Of a stretch of 64,000 nucleotides of DNA, positions 51,878-60,239 are shown piece by piece (positions within the stretch are counted from its first letter, which is position 1; every line of letters starts with the position of its first letter). The notes under the pieces are model-generated. The model searched no databases and was not told the origin of the DNA. It was given only the letters and a program-made list of their open reading frames with translations. Source of the DNA: JBCCMA01 sp045107005 (GTDB lineage: Bacteria > Pseudomonadota > Gammaproteobacteria > Steroidobacterales > JBCCMA01); the NCBI GenBank assembly GCA_045107005.1, contig JBGCFP010000021.1:25050-89049 (forward strand), read 5' to 3'. The position numbers and the translations under genes were made by a program.

Positions 51878-52693
51878 TCACCGTCGCCGCTTTTGCAGGG
51901 AGCTTAAGAAACCGGTCAGGGATTCGCACACTTCGTCGGGGGTTTCGACGGCGGGGCAGTGAGCGGCTTTGGGGCTGGTTACGTAGCGCGAGCCGGAGAT
52001 CGCATCGCTCAGACGCATGCTGCGTGACGGCGGGCATATCGTATCCCGCTCTCCGGCCAGAATGAGCGTGGGCGCGCGAATCTTGCCGACCTGGCTTATC
52101 AGGCCGCGGCGCCTCGCATAACCTCGCACGGCGCGCGACAAACCCACGCGGTCGCGCTTCTTGAATTCGTTGCGCCAGTGTTCAACCTGAATCCGCCGAT
52201 CGTGGTCGCGCAGAAAGTGCTGCCCGAAAATCTTGCGCATCAGCGTGCGACTGAAAACACGCACACCGGCCAGACGTATGCCCAACGCGAGCGCTTTTAG
52301 CTGGCGCCGATCTTCGGGCTCTTCTTCTTCGGCGCTGGCGGCCAACAGAGTTAGCGAGCGAACCAGCTCAGGTCGTTTGAGGGCGACATGCATCGCAACC
52401 GTTGAGCCCATGGCGCTGCCAACCAGATGGCTGGGCGCGTAGTTGCCCACTTCGAGAATCTGGATCAGGTCGTCGGCGAGACTCTCCATGGCGTAGCCGT
52501 CTGCCGGCGAGGCAGTTCGTCCGTGGCCGCGAAGGTCGTACTCGACACAGCGATACCGGCTACGCAGAGCGAGGAACTGGTTGTGCCACGCGCGGCCGCT
52601 CATGAACAACCCGTGAATAAACACAACGGTTTCCTGGCCGGTGCCATGTTCTTCAACAAAATACTCGCAACCGCGAATCATGCGCCTTGGCAT
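51878..52693 (-). CDS. Alpha/beta-hydrolase-fold protein lacking the Ser nucleophile
   Basis: A protein of 271 residues from ATG 52693. The fold is clear: oxyanion-loop FIHGLFMSGRAW (25-36), EYDLRGHGRT, acid ERDTICPPS and the final AAHCPAVETPDEV with the His. The nucleophile elbow, normally G-x-S-x-G, reads VGSAMGS (91-97), placing Ala94 at the nucleophile position. It may be a non-hydrolytic member or use another mechanism, or Ser93 may substitute. It lies on the minus strand between the DUF2799 and SPOR genes. Confidence 0.85.
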   Translation of the reverse strand: MPRRMIRGCEYFVEEHGTGQETVVFIHGLFMSGRAWHNQFLALRSRYRCVEYDLRGHGRTASPADGYAMESLADDLIQILEVGNYAPSHLVGSAMGSTVAMHVALKRPELVRSLTLLAASAEEEEPEDRRQLKALALGIRLAGVRVFSRTLMRKIFGQHFLRDHDRRIQVEHWRNEFKKRDRVGLSRAVRGYARRRGLISQVGKIRAPTLILAGERDTICPPSRSMRLSDAISGSRYVTSPKAAHCPAVETPDEVCESLTGFLSSLQKRRR

Positions 52694-52839
52694 GCTCTGA
52701 CCTCGTATCAACCGTAAAGGCCGGGCAGCCGGCCGAGTGGTGGCGTGTACTGCCCCACTTGGCGCCAGATTACCAATCACGCCGGGTGCTGTCAGCGGGC
52801 GTTCGAGATAACGTGACGCAAGTCCGAATTTACCCGGTG

Positions 52840-53436
52840 CTATTCGGCAACGCGGATCAAAAGCGCTTCGATGTCCTGCTCAAACAAACGATTTCGCAAG
52901 CTGTTCACTTTTTTCAACTGTGTCTCGGGCCCGATGCGCACGCGGTGGTAAATCTTGTCGTCGCCAATGGTGACTTTCTCGATGTACGATTCGATGCCTT
53001 GGAGAGCGAGCTGCGCCTTCATTTTATCCGCGTCGACAAAACGGCGAAACGAACCGGCCTGCAGCACGTAGGCACCGGGTTTGCTAACGGGTGTCGCGGC
53101 GGCGGTATCTTCTACCCGTTCTGAGGCTTCAGGAATAATCACTTCAAACCGTGGCAGCATATTGTAGAAGCTGAAGCGCTCCTTGGCCGGCTTGGGCGAC
53201 GGTGTGTCCGCCTGTTCGTCCTCCGCCTCGCTCACGAGTTCCACCGGTGCCTGAGTGTCGGGCGCCGGGCGCTGCACGGTTGGCACCGGCCGATCCGGCT
53301 CGCGTGGCGGGGCTGGTGCGACGGCGTAATACACCGCAGCGGCCGCGACGATACCCAGTCCAAATCCGCCGAACAGATATTTCGCCGCCGACGGTCCCGG
53401 CGGCGGCTTGCGCGGTTTCTTGTAGTCTCTGCCCAC
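52840..53436 (-). CDS. SPOR-domain (FtsN-like) membrane protein
   Basis: This 198-residue protein from GTG 53436 starts with a basic, Pro-rich cytosolic segment (RDYKKPRKPPPGP). One membrane helix lies at about 20-43, then a Pro/Glu linker and a SPOR domain at about 120-198 (AYVLQAGSFRRFVDADKMKAQLALQG, YHRVRIGPE). SPOR domains bind denuded septal peptidoglycan; the layout matches FtsN-type division proteins encoded after argS. It lies three bases from the argS stop, so the two are co-transcribed. Confidence 0.92.
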   Translation of the reverse strand: MGRDYKKPRKPPPGPSAAKYLFGGFGLGIVAAAAVYYAVAPAPPREPDRPVPTVQRPAPDTQAPVELVSEAEDEQADTPSPKPAKERFSFYNMLPRFEVIIPEASERVEDTAAATPVSKPGAYVLQAGSFRRFVDADKMKAQLALQGIESYIEKVTIGDDKIYHRVRIGPETQLKKVNSLRNRLFEQDIEALLIRVAE

Positions 53437-53439
53437 GCC

Positions 53440-55206
53440 CTACATCCGCGATGGGGCGCTGACACCGAGCAGGCTCAACCCGTTTCGCAACACCTGCTGT
53501 GTGGCTCGAATCAGTGCCACGCGCGCATCACGCAGCGCGTCGTCGTCGATGATGACGCGGCAATTCTTGTCGTTGTAAAAACTGTGCAGGTCGGAGGCCA
53601 GATCCCGCAGAAAATGCACGATGGTTTGCGGCGCTCGATCGCGCGCCGCCATGGCTAACGCGTCGGGGAAACGCGCCAGCGTCTTGATCAGCGCGAGTTC
53701 CTTGGTCTGGGTTAGCTGGTCGACGTTGGCGCGTCCGCGCGCTTCGTCGTGGACCAGTGACTGCTCAGGGAGTTTATCGAGCATTTGGCAGATGCGCGCG
53801 TGCGCGTACTGCACGTAGAAAACCGGATTTTCTTCGCGATGGCTTTTGGCCAGATCCAGATCAAAATCCAGATGCTGGTCGTTCGAGCGCATGACGTAAA
53901 AAAATCGGGCGGCATCGTTGCCCACTTCTTCACGCAGTTCGCGCAGCGTGACGAACTGCCCGCCGCGGGTCGTCATCGCTACTTTCTCGCCGTTGCGATA
54001 CAGGCTGACGAACTGCATCAACTGCACTTCGAGGCTGTCTGCCGGCTGACCCATCGCCGTCAGGCCAGCGCGTACGCGCGCGACGTAGCCGTGGTGGTCC
54101 GAGCCGAGAATATCCAGCAGTTGATCAAAGCCGCGCAGGCGCTTGTCGAGGTGATACGCGATATCCGACGCGATGTAGGTACGCTGGCCGTTGGCGCGCA
54201 CGACCACCCGATCCTTGTCGTCGCCATAGGCGCTTGCTTTGAACCACAGCGCGCCGTCTTTTTCGAACGTGTTGTCGTGCTCGGTCAGTCGCGACAAAGC
54301 TTGGTCAACGGTGCCGTTTTCCGTCAGGCTGCGCTCAGAAAAGTAGTGATCCATGGTCACGCCGAAGCCGGCCAGATCATCGCGTATGTCGTCGACGATC
54401 GCGTTCAGACCGCAGTCGAAGACCAGCGCGTAGTGGTCTTTGCCGAGCAGACCCTTGGCGTTGGCGATGACGGCATCAACGTATGCGTCCTTGTCGCCCC
54501 CGTCCGGTTCGTCTGGCGGCAGATGGGCAAGTACGCTGCTGGCCGGTTTGAGCAGTTGGTCGCCGTGCGCGTCGCGCAGTGCTTTGGCGATATCGCGGAT
54601 ATAGTCGCCGCGATAACCGTTCGCCGGGAACGGGAGTTCTTCGCCCATGGCCTGGAGGTAACGCAACCAGACGCTGGCGGCCAGGATGTCCATCTGGCGA
54701 CCGGCGTCGTTGACGTAGTATTCCTTGTGCACCTCGTAGCCCGTTGCTTTGAGCAGTGCGGCCACGCACTCGCCAAACGCGGCGTGCCGCCCGTGACCGA
54801 CGTGCAGCGGGCCGGTTGGATTCGCAGAGACAAATTCCACCAGCACGCGCGTGCCGTTGCCAACGGTGCTTCGACCGTAGGCGTCGCCGGCGTCGAGAAT
54901 CGTGGGCACCAGCGACTGCGCCTGACCTTCGGCGAGCGTGAAATTAATGAAACCGGGTCCGGCGATTTGTACGTCGCCGATCGACGCGTTGGCGGGCAGT
55001 GCCGCAATCAGACGCTCGGCCAGCGCGCGGGGCGGCATGCCGGCAGAGCGAGCCAGCGCCATGGCGACATTTGACGCAAAGTCGCCGTGGCGCGGATCGC
55101 GCGTGCGCTCCACCGCGATCGCTTTGGGTTGGGCCAGCTCGGTGAGGTCGTCGGCGCGCAAAGTGTCCAGGGCCTGCTCAAGCAGACTGACGATCAGGTC
55201 TTTCAA
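53440..55206 (-). CDS. argS: Arginyl-tRNA synthetase
   Basis: A class I synthetase of 588 residues. The N-terminal Arg-specific Add-1 domain comes first. The HIGH element is HVGHGRHAAFGE and the SANPTGPLHVGH context is present. The KMSK equivalent is the degenerate MTTRGGQFVTL, usual for ArgRS. The C-terminal helical anticodon-binding domain follows (about 455-588). It charges tRNA-Arg. It stands between priA and the SPOR gene. Confidence 0.96.
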   Translation of the reverse strand: MKDLIVSLLEQALDTLRADDLTELAQPKAIAVERTRDPRHGDFASNVAMALARSAGMPPRALAERLIAALPANASIGDVQIAGPGFINFTLAEGQAQSLVPTILDAGDAYGRSTVGNGTRVLVEFVSANPTGPLHVGHGRHAAFGECVAALLKATGYEVHKEYYVNDAGRQMDILAASVWLRYLQAMGEELPFPANGYRGDYIRDIAKALRDAHGDQLLKPASSVLAHLPPDEPDGGDKDAYVDAVIANAKGLLGKDHYALVFDCGLNAIVDDIRDDLAGFGVTMDHYFSERSLTENGTVDQALSRLTEHDNTFEKDGALWFKASAYGDDKDRVVVRANGQRTYIASDIAYHLDKRLRGFDQLLDILGSDHHGYVARVRAGLTAMGQPADSLEVQLMQFVSLYRNGEKVAMTTRGGQFVTLRELREEVGNDAARFFYVMRSNDQHLDFDLDLAKSHREENPVFYVQYAHARICQMLDKLPEQSLVHDEARGRANVDQLTQTKELALIKTLARFPDALAMAARDRAPQTIVHFLRDLASDLHSFYNDKNCRVIIDDDALRDARVALIRATQQVLRNGLSLLGVSAPSRM

Positions 55207-55288
55207 CGTGGTCTCGAATCGAATTTTTTTAACGGGGTACGGAGTCTACCGGGCCAGAGGCGGTGATGCACTCTGGCCGCACAACTCG

Positions 55289-57487
55289 TTAATACAGGTC
55301 GATCGGATCGACATCGACACTGAAACGGACTTTGTGCAATCGAGCTTGCGCGGCGAGCTGCGGCCCGACGGCCAACAACGCCGCGTTGAGCGATTTGCGA
55401 CTGCGCGACTGGAGCAAGAGCTGTGCCCGATACTGGTTTGCCCGACGCAGCATCGGGGCACTGGCCGGCCCCAGCACGTTGAGTCCGCCCTGCTTGCGCA
55501 ACGTGGGGGCTAGCTCCTGCAGAAACTGGTGGGGTGCTGCTGCGTCGGTGGCGCGAGCGCGCACCAGTGCCAGATGGGCAAATGGCGGCCATGCTGCCTG
55601 CTGACGTTCGTCCAGCGCGTCCTGCGCGAAGGGCTCGTAGCCATCATGGATGAGCCGCTGCAGCAGCGGGTGCTCCGGAAACGCCGTTTGAATATAGACC
55701 TCACCCGCGCGCTCCCCACGTCCTGCCCGGCCGCACATCTGGACCACGGTCTGGGCGAGTCGCTCGGTCGCGCGAAAATCGGTGCTGAACAATCCCTGGT
55801 CGGCAGAGATCATGCCCACCATCGACACCTCGGGAAAATGATGGCCCTTGGTCAACATTTGCGTACCGACCAGAATGTCGATCTGACGTTTGCGCATCCG
55901 GGTGAGCAGCGAATCGAGCTCGCCTCGCTTGCGTGTGGTGTCGCGATCGAGTCTGGCCACACGAGCGGATGGGAACTGGTTAATGAGCGTATCTTCGATG
56001 CGTTCCGTGCCTTGACCGACCGGTTTGTGTTCGTCGTTACAAGATTCGCAGTGGGTCGGTGCCGCGCGTCTGGCACCGCAGTGGTGGCAACGTAACGCGT
56101 TCTCTCGGTGGTGGTAGGTCATGTTCGCGTCGCAGTGCTTGCAGCGGGCAAGCTCGCCGCAACCGCTGCAGAACCAGGCAGGTGCATAGCCGCGCCGGTT
56201 GAGAAACAACATGACCTGGCCGCCGTTTCTGATGTGCCGATCCATCGCGATCAGCAGCGCCGTGCTCAAGCCCTGATGGATGGGCTCGGCGCGCAGGTCA
56301 ATCAAGTGAACGGCGGGCGGTTCACCGGGTCCCGCGCGTTGTGGCAGATCAAGGCGCTGGTAGCGGCCGGCGGTGACGTTGTGGAGCGTTTCCAGCGTCG
56401 GGGTTGCGCTTCCGAGCACGATCGGAACGTCGAGAGATCGGGCGCGATAGATCGCGACGTCGCGCGCGCTGTAGCGAAACCCTTCCTGCTGCTTGTAGGA
56501 GGCGTCGTGCTCTTCATCAATGATGATCAGGCCCAGGTTAGCCAGCGGTGTGTACACGGCCGAGCGCGTGCCGATGACAATGGCCGCGCGACCTTCGCGT
56601 GCGGCGCGCCATCCGGCCGCCCGCTCGCTGTCGTTCATGCCCGAGTGCAGCGCGGCGATGGGCGCTTCGAATCGGCGCTCGAAGCGCTCCACTAGCTGCG
56701 GGGTCAGCGCGATTTCGGGCACTAGCACGAGGGCTTGGCGACCCGCGCGGACGATGCGCTCGATGTTGCGCAGGTAGACTTCCGTTTTACCGCTGCCGGT
56801 GACACCGAACAGCAAGAAAGTGCGGAACTCGGCGGCCGCAGCGATGGCCTCGACAGCTGTTTCCTGGTCGGGGTTGAGAGTGGGGCCGCGGGCGATGGTC
56901 AGGGCGGACAGGTCTGGCACGGACGTGTCGCTCTCGATGAAGCGCTCCACCCAGCCGCTCTTCTGCATACGCCGCGCCGCGTCCATGTGCTTGGGATTGC
57001 GCTCGCGTAGCGCTGTCGACTGGATTCCCGCCGCGTGCCGCAAGAGCAGCGCGTGCAAGTCACGCTGGCGCGGCGCGCGTTTAAAGGCATCGGTGTCCAG
57101 CGCGCTGCCCGCAGCGGTAAGGCGCATGCCCTCGCGCTCCTCGTGAGCCGGTTCACCGTCGCGCAGGCGCTTGGGTAGGGCGCTCAAAATAACGTCGCCC
57201 ACCGGGTGGCGGTAGTAGTCAGCTGCCCACTGCAGCAAACGGAGCATGGCGCTGTCGATCACCGGTTCCGCGTCGATCACGCGCAGGACGGGTTTGATCT
57301 TGCCGACCGGCAGATCGCTGCCTTGACCGTGCGCCACCACCACGCCTACTTCCCGGCGGCGCCCAAACTGCACGCTGACACGCGCGCCCACGGCGGTGTC
57401 TGGCGGGCACTGATAGTCGAAAAACTGGTGTAGCGGCGCTGCCACAGCGACCTGGCAGACGACGCGCTGGTCACTCGGCTGGCTCAT
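55289..57487 (-). CDS. priA: Primosomal replication-restart helicase PriA
   Basis: The protein is 732 residues. An N-terminal 3'-end-binding domain precedes the helicase core, which has FLLFGVTGSGKTEVYLR (Walker A), DEEHD (DEXH box) and QMCGRAGRGER. It also has the zinc-binding block CSGCGELARCKHCDANMTYHHRENALRCHHCG. It rebuilds replication forks by loading the replisome away from oriC. It starts just inside a 400-base intergenic region with a DnaA-box-like sequence. Confidence 0.96.
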   Translation of the reverse strand: MSQPSDQRVVCQVAVAAPLHQFFDYQCPPDTAVGARVSVQFGRRREVGVVVAHGQGSDLPVGKIKPVLRVIDAEPVIDSAMLRLLQWAADYYRHPVGDVILSALPKRLRDGEPAHEEREGMRLTAAGSALDTDAFKRAPRQRDLHALLLRHAAGIQSTALRERNPKHMDAARRMQKSGWVERFIESDTSVPDLSALTIARGPTLNPDQETAVEAIAAAAEFRTFLLFGVTGSGKTEVYLRNIERIVRAGRQALVLVPEIALTPQLVERFERRFEAPIAALHSGMNDSERAAGWRAAREGRAAIVIGTRSAVYTPLANLGLIIIDEEHDASYKQQEGFRYSARDVAIYRARSLDVPIVLGSATPTLETLHNVTAGRYQRLDLPQRAGPGEPPAVHLIDLRAEPIHQGLSTALLIAMDRHIRNGGQVMLFLNRRGYAPAWFCSGCGELARCKHCDANMTYHHRENALRCHHCGARRAAPTHCESCNDEHKPVGQGTERIEDTLINQFPSARVARLDRDTTRKRGELDSLLTRMRKRQIDILVGTQMLTKGHHFPEVSMVGMISADQGLFSTDFRATERLAQTVVQMCGRAGRGERAGEVYIQTAFPEHPLLQRLIHDGYEPFAQDALDERQQAAWPPFAHLALVRARATDAAAPHQFLQELAPTLRKQGGLNVLGPASAPMLRRANQYRAQLLLQSRSRKSLNAALLAVGPQLAAQARLHKVRFSVDVDPIDLY

Positions 57488-57887
57488 CCTCGTCGGCCTG
57501 TGGATAAGCCTGTGTGCAAGTCGGTAAGATACCGTGATTGAAGGGTGCTACGGTGCCGTCGTGGCGCTTGCGAATAACGCTGTGTGATCATGGTGGTCTT
57601 TAAAAAACAATCACTTACGTTTGGTAAGCGAAAGTATCACGGATCGTAAGGTGTTGACACAAAACCGTAAAATGCTCTGTGAACAAACTTTTTCGGCGTC
57701 GAGGATGACGAGCGTTGTCAACCAATCCGTCGCCGTCGCGTTTAGTACGGGTATGCAACGCTCGCTCAAGATAGGTGATCGCGCGCCGGTGTCAAGCGCG
57801 ATGCGTGCGGTGGGCAAAGGTGCTGATCGCAAGGTGCACAGCCGCCAACAGGGGCGTGCCGTTCGCGCAGCGGAGCGTGTCATTTAG
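57488..57887. other. 400-base intergenic region between priA and a sigma operon
   Basis: This is the only gene-free stretch above 300 bases. It must contain promoters for both divergent genes. Visible elements are a perfect DnaA-box sequence on the minus strand (TGTGGATAA, 57499-57507), an inverted repeat CTTAC/GTAAG (57614-57628), direct GTAAG/GTAAA repeats at 57624, 57646 and 57667, and a perfect TTGACA (57654-57659) with no good -10 at the right distance. A small open frame inside it does not look coding. Confidence 0.7.
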
Positions 57888-58457
57888 ATGCTGACCGATG
57901 GCAGCAATACGCTGGCGCAGCGCGAGGAGCTCGACCAGTTTTTGTCGCAGTCGCAGAAAAGGGCGTTTGTGCACGCCCGCTACGCCTTGCGTGATGAAGA
58001 CGATGCGCTGGACGTCGTGCAGGATGCGATGTTGCGACTGGTGCGCCAGTATGCGCAGCGCCCGCCGAGCGAGTGGCCCGGATTGTTTTATCGCATTGTC
58101 GAGAATCGTATCCGCGACGTTCAGCGTCACCGCAGTGTGCGCCAGCGGGTACTTGGCTGGTTACCCGGGCGCCGTGATGCGCACGCGGATGAAGACGACG
58201 GATTTGCCGCGGTCCGCGATCCGGCCGCCATCGATCCGGCCCGCGAAGCCGGTGGCGACGACGCAATGAGTGCCCTGCAGGAGGCGCTGCCCGGTCTTCC
58301 GGCAAGGCAGCGCGAGGCGTTCGTGTTGCGCGCGCTGCACGAGCTGTCAGTGGAGCAGACGGCGCAAGCCATGGGCGTCACTAGCGGCAGTGTTAAGACG
58401 CACTATTCTCGCGCCCAGGCAAAACTGCGTGAACAACTGAGAGAGCATTGGATATGA
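57888..58457 (+). CDS. Sigma-70-family (ECF-like) sigma factor
   Basis: A protein of 189 residues with region 2 at about 20-85 (RDEDDALDVVQDAMLRLV, WPGLFYRIVENRIRDVQR) and region 4 at about 130-185 (LPARQREAFVLRALHELSVEQTAQAMGVTSGSVKTHYSRA). A charged linker of about 40 residues separates them. The ATG directly follows a stop codon of an open frame upstream that is probably not coding. Its TGA overlaps the next ATG, and four genes follow in one overlapping run. The signal and regulon are unknown. Confidence 0.9.
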   Translation: MLTDGSNTLAQREELDQFLSQSQKRAFVHARYALRDEDDALDVVQDAMLRLVRQYAQRPPSEWPGLFYRIVENRIRDVQRHRSVRQRVLGWLPGRRDAHADEDDGFAAVRDPAAIDPAREAGGDDAMSALQEALPGLPARQREAFVLRALHELSVEQTAQAMGVTSGSVKTHYSRAQAKLREQLREHWI

Positions 58458-58822
58458 AAGACGATACAACCGACGCAAACCTCACGCGGAAACTGGCACG
58501 GCGCCTCGACGCCGACGCGGAATCGTTGGATCCGGACGTCGTACGGCGGTTGCGCCTGGCGCGTCATGCCGCGCTCGATCAGCTGGACGCGCCGCGGCAC
58601 CAACACTACGGTCGCTGGCTGGCAGGTGCTGCCGGTGTCGCTGTCGTGGCGCTGCTGGCCGCGCGCCTGGCAACCGGCCCCACCGACGTACCGTCGTTCG
58701 AATACGCCAGCGCTGAGGTCATGAGCGACCTCGAACTCCTAACAGATGAAGAAGATCTAGAGCTGCTTGAGGAGCTCGAATTCTTTCGCTGGCTAGCGGC
58801 AAACGATGAAGACTTGTCGTGA
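58454..58822 (+). CDS. DUF3619-like membrane protein, possible anti-sigma factor
   Basis: This 122-residue protein has an N-terminal cytosolic helical segment of about 50 residues (LTRKLARRLDADAESLDPDVVRRLRLARH) and one membrane helix at about 55-73. The short external tail is very acidic (SDLELLTDEEDLELLEELEFFRW, 91-113). Position right after a sigma gene (ATGA overlap) and topology suggest an anti-sigma factor. DUF3619-type similarity is by motif memory. The acidic tail may contact the basic DUF3106 protein encoded two genes on. Confidence 0.72.
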   Translation: MKDDTTDANLTRKLARRLDADAESLDPDVVRRLRLARHAALDQLDAPRHQHYGRWLAGAAGVAVVALLAARLATGPTDVPSFEYASAEVMSDLELLTDEEDLELLEELEFFRWLAANDEDLS

Positions 58823-59031
58823 GGTGCTTGCTGCTCGCGTTGGGTTTGATGAGCGCGCTGACGGTGGCGGCCGATGAGTTGCTCAACGATGAGGCTTTTT
58901 TTGAATTTCTTGGGAGTTTCGATGAAGTGGACGAGGCCTGGATTGATCCGCTGTGGCTGGCGGACGACGCGCTCGTTGATGTGGACGACGAAATCTCAAC
59001 CACGACGGAGGAAGACCCTGATGAGAGTTGA
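58819..59031 (+). CDS. Small, very acidic exported protein
   Basis: A protein of 70 residues from GTG 58819, overlapping the preceding stop. The signal peptide is about 1-18 (LLLALGLMSALTVAA). The mature 52 residues contain 21 Asp/Glu and no Lys or Arg. Its FFEFLGSFDEVDEAWID resembles the acidic tail of the preceding gene (ELEFFRWL), suggesting a related motif or duplication. No family is recognised. It overlaps the next gene by 11 bases. Confidence 0.7.
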   Translation: MRCLLLALGLMSALTVAADELLNDEAFFEFLGSFDEVDEAWIDPLWLADDALVDVDDEISTTTEEDPDES

Positions 59032-59518
59032 TCGATTTGCTGCGGCCCGGGCCGTGCTTGCCTTGGTCTGGTTGGCGGTAAGCCCGCTGTCGGTGGCGCA
59101 GGACGATGCGACCGATCGGTCGTATGAGTGGTCGCAGTTGAGCGCGGAACAACGCGACGTGCTGGCAAGGTTTGAAGATCGCTGGCCGCAGATAGCGCCA
59201 GCCAAACGACGCGCACTGGCCACCGGTGCAGCGCGCTGGCGCAACATGACACCCGCCCAAAAATCACGCGCGCGGGCGCGATTCGGGCGCTGGCAGGCGT
59301 TGTCTCCCGAGCGTCGCGCGCGCATTCGCAAACGTTATGCCGCATGGCAAGGGCTGAGTCCGGATGAACGAGCGCGCTTGCGCCGGAATTTCAGACGCTT
59401 CGAGAAGCTTCCTGAACAGCGCAAACAAAGGCTGCGCGAGCGCTTCAAACGCATGACGCCCGCCGAGCGCCGCGAGCGCCTGACACAACCGCGTCGACAA
59501 ACCGAAACGGATTCCTGA
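59021..59518 (+). CDS. DUF3106 exported basic repeat protein
   Basis: Its 165 residues from ATG 59021 include a signal peptide at about 1-26. The rest is Arg-rich, with helical repeats of roughly 18 residues: aromatic - x - x - L/M - S/T - P - x3 - R - x3 - R, seen as RWRNMTPAQKSRAR, RWQALSPERRARIR, AWQGLSPDERARLR and RFEKLPEQRKQRLR. This is the DUF3106 pattern. It would sit in the periplasm with a strong positive charge, opposite to its two acidic neighbours. It is the last gene of the sigma operon. Confidence 0.87.
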   Translation: MRVDRFAAARAVLALVWLAVSPLSVAQDDATDRSYEWSQLSAEQRDVLARFEDRWPQIAPAKRRALATGAARWRNMTPAQKSRARARFGRWQALSPERRARIRKRYAAWQGLSPDERARLRRNFRRFEKLPEQRKQRLRERFKRMTPAERRERLTQPRRQTETDS

Positions 59519-59588
59519 ATCGAAAAAAAACGAAACGGTTGCACGGTTGCAATTGTCATAGAGTTCTGGAATAACTCGATGCAGAGCC

Positions 59589-60203
59589 ATGACGCACATC
59601 AATCAACAGGTTTTGCGCACGGATGTTTCGGGCATGCCGCTCGAGTGGATCGACTACCGCGATGCCGTGCGCCTCTATCACACCGAACAGGTGGCTTACG
59701 CCTGTGGGTCCGTGCTTTATCGTCTGCGCGGCGGCACTAACGCCTTGTCGGGCCAGCGCAGCGTCATCGACGTCAATTCAATTATTGCGACGCACGGTGA
59801 CAGCCACACGTTGCGCAAAGCGCGCAGCGACTACACGCCACCACTAAACAATCAGACGTTGTTCAAACGCGATGGCTATTTGTGCATGTACTGTGGCGAA
59901 CGGTTTCTGTCGAATTCGCTGTCGCGCGATCACATTCGCCCGATTAGTCAGCGTGGTGAAGATCACTGGACCAACGTCGTGACGGCCTGTCGACGCTGCA
60001 ATAACTACAAGGCGGGACGCACGCCGGAACAGGCGGGCATACAGCTGCTCGCCGTGCCGTTTACGCCGACTTACGCGGAGTACATTTACTTGAAAGGTCG
60101 GCGCGTCATGGCCGATCAGATGGAGTATCTACTGGCGCATTTTCCGCGCCGCTCGCCGCTGCATGAACGCATTGCCAACTGGCTGACGGACGAGACACAC
60201 TAG
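59589..60203 (+). CDS. HNH endonuclease
   Basis: A protein of 204 residues with a complete HNH domain at about 95-145: LFKRDGYLCMYCGERFLSNSLSRDHIRPISQRGEDHWTNVVTACRRCNNYKAG. It has two CxxC zinc pairs, the catalytic Asp-His (DHI) and Asn-Asn at the end. The N-terminal 90 residues and the C-terminal 60 match the stand-alone HNH family found in many proteobacteria (with ALAVPFTPTYAEYIYL-like end). Unlike restriction systems, no methylase is nearby. It may act in DNA repair or defence; the role is unknown. Confidence 0.9.
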   Translation: MTHINQQVLRTDVSGMPLEWIDYRDAVRLYHTEQVAYACGSVLYRLRGGTNALSGQRSVIDVNSIIATHGDSHTLRKARSDYTPPLNNQTLFKRDGYLCMYCGERFLSNSLSRDHIRPISQRGEDHWTNVVTACRRCNNYKAGRTPEQAGIQLLAVPFTPTYAEYIYLKGRRVMADQMEYLLAHFPRRSPLHERIANWLTDETH

Positions 60204-60232
60204 AAACCGCCCCTGATCGCAGAGGCGGTTTC
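60203..60232. terminator. Hairpin terminator between HNH and DUF4412 genes
   Basis: GAAACCGCC (60203-60211) pairs with GGCGGTTTC (60224-60232), nine base pairs with a 12-base loop, between two convergent stops. The T content lies inside the arms, so it may act in both directions, but with modest strength. Confidence 0.6.
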
Positions 60233-60239
60233 CCGATAT

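Noticed and set aside
53980..54030. Missing KMSK motif in ArgS as a sign of inactivity
   Set aside because: Arginyl-tRNA synthetases commonly have a degenerate KMSK; the rest of the enzyme is complete.
53785..55074. Open frame of 429 codons on the plus strand
   Set aside because: It lies fully antisense to argS, whose synthetase motifs are complete. The translation has no recognisable domain and the frame is open because of high GC content.
55253..55277. GCCAGAG/CTCTGGC hairpin between priA and argS as a terminator
   Set aside because: Seven base pairs only, and no T run directly follows on the minus strand.
57499..57507. DnaA box as evidence for a replication origin
   Set aside because: Only one perfect box is seen and about one such match is expected by chance in a window of this size. 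No dnaA/dnaN genes or AT-rich unwinding region are present.
57621..57887. Open frame of 88 codons ending directly before the second sigma gene
   Set aside because: It starts at TTG without a ribosome site, has no domain or signal, and covers repeats and a TTGACA element typical of a control region.
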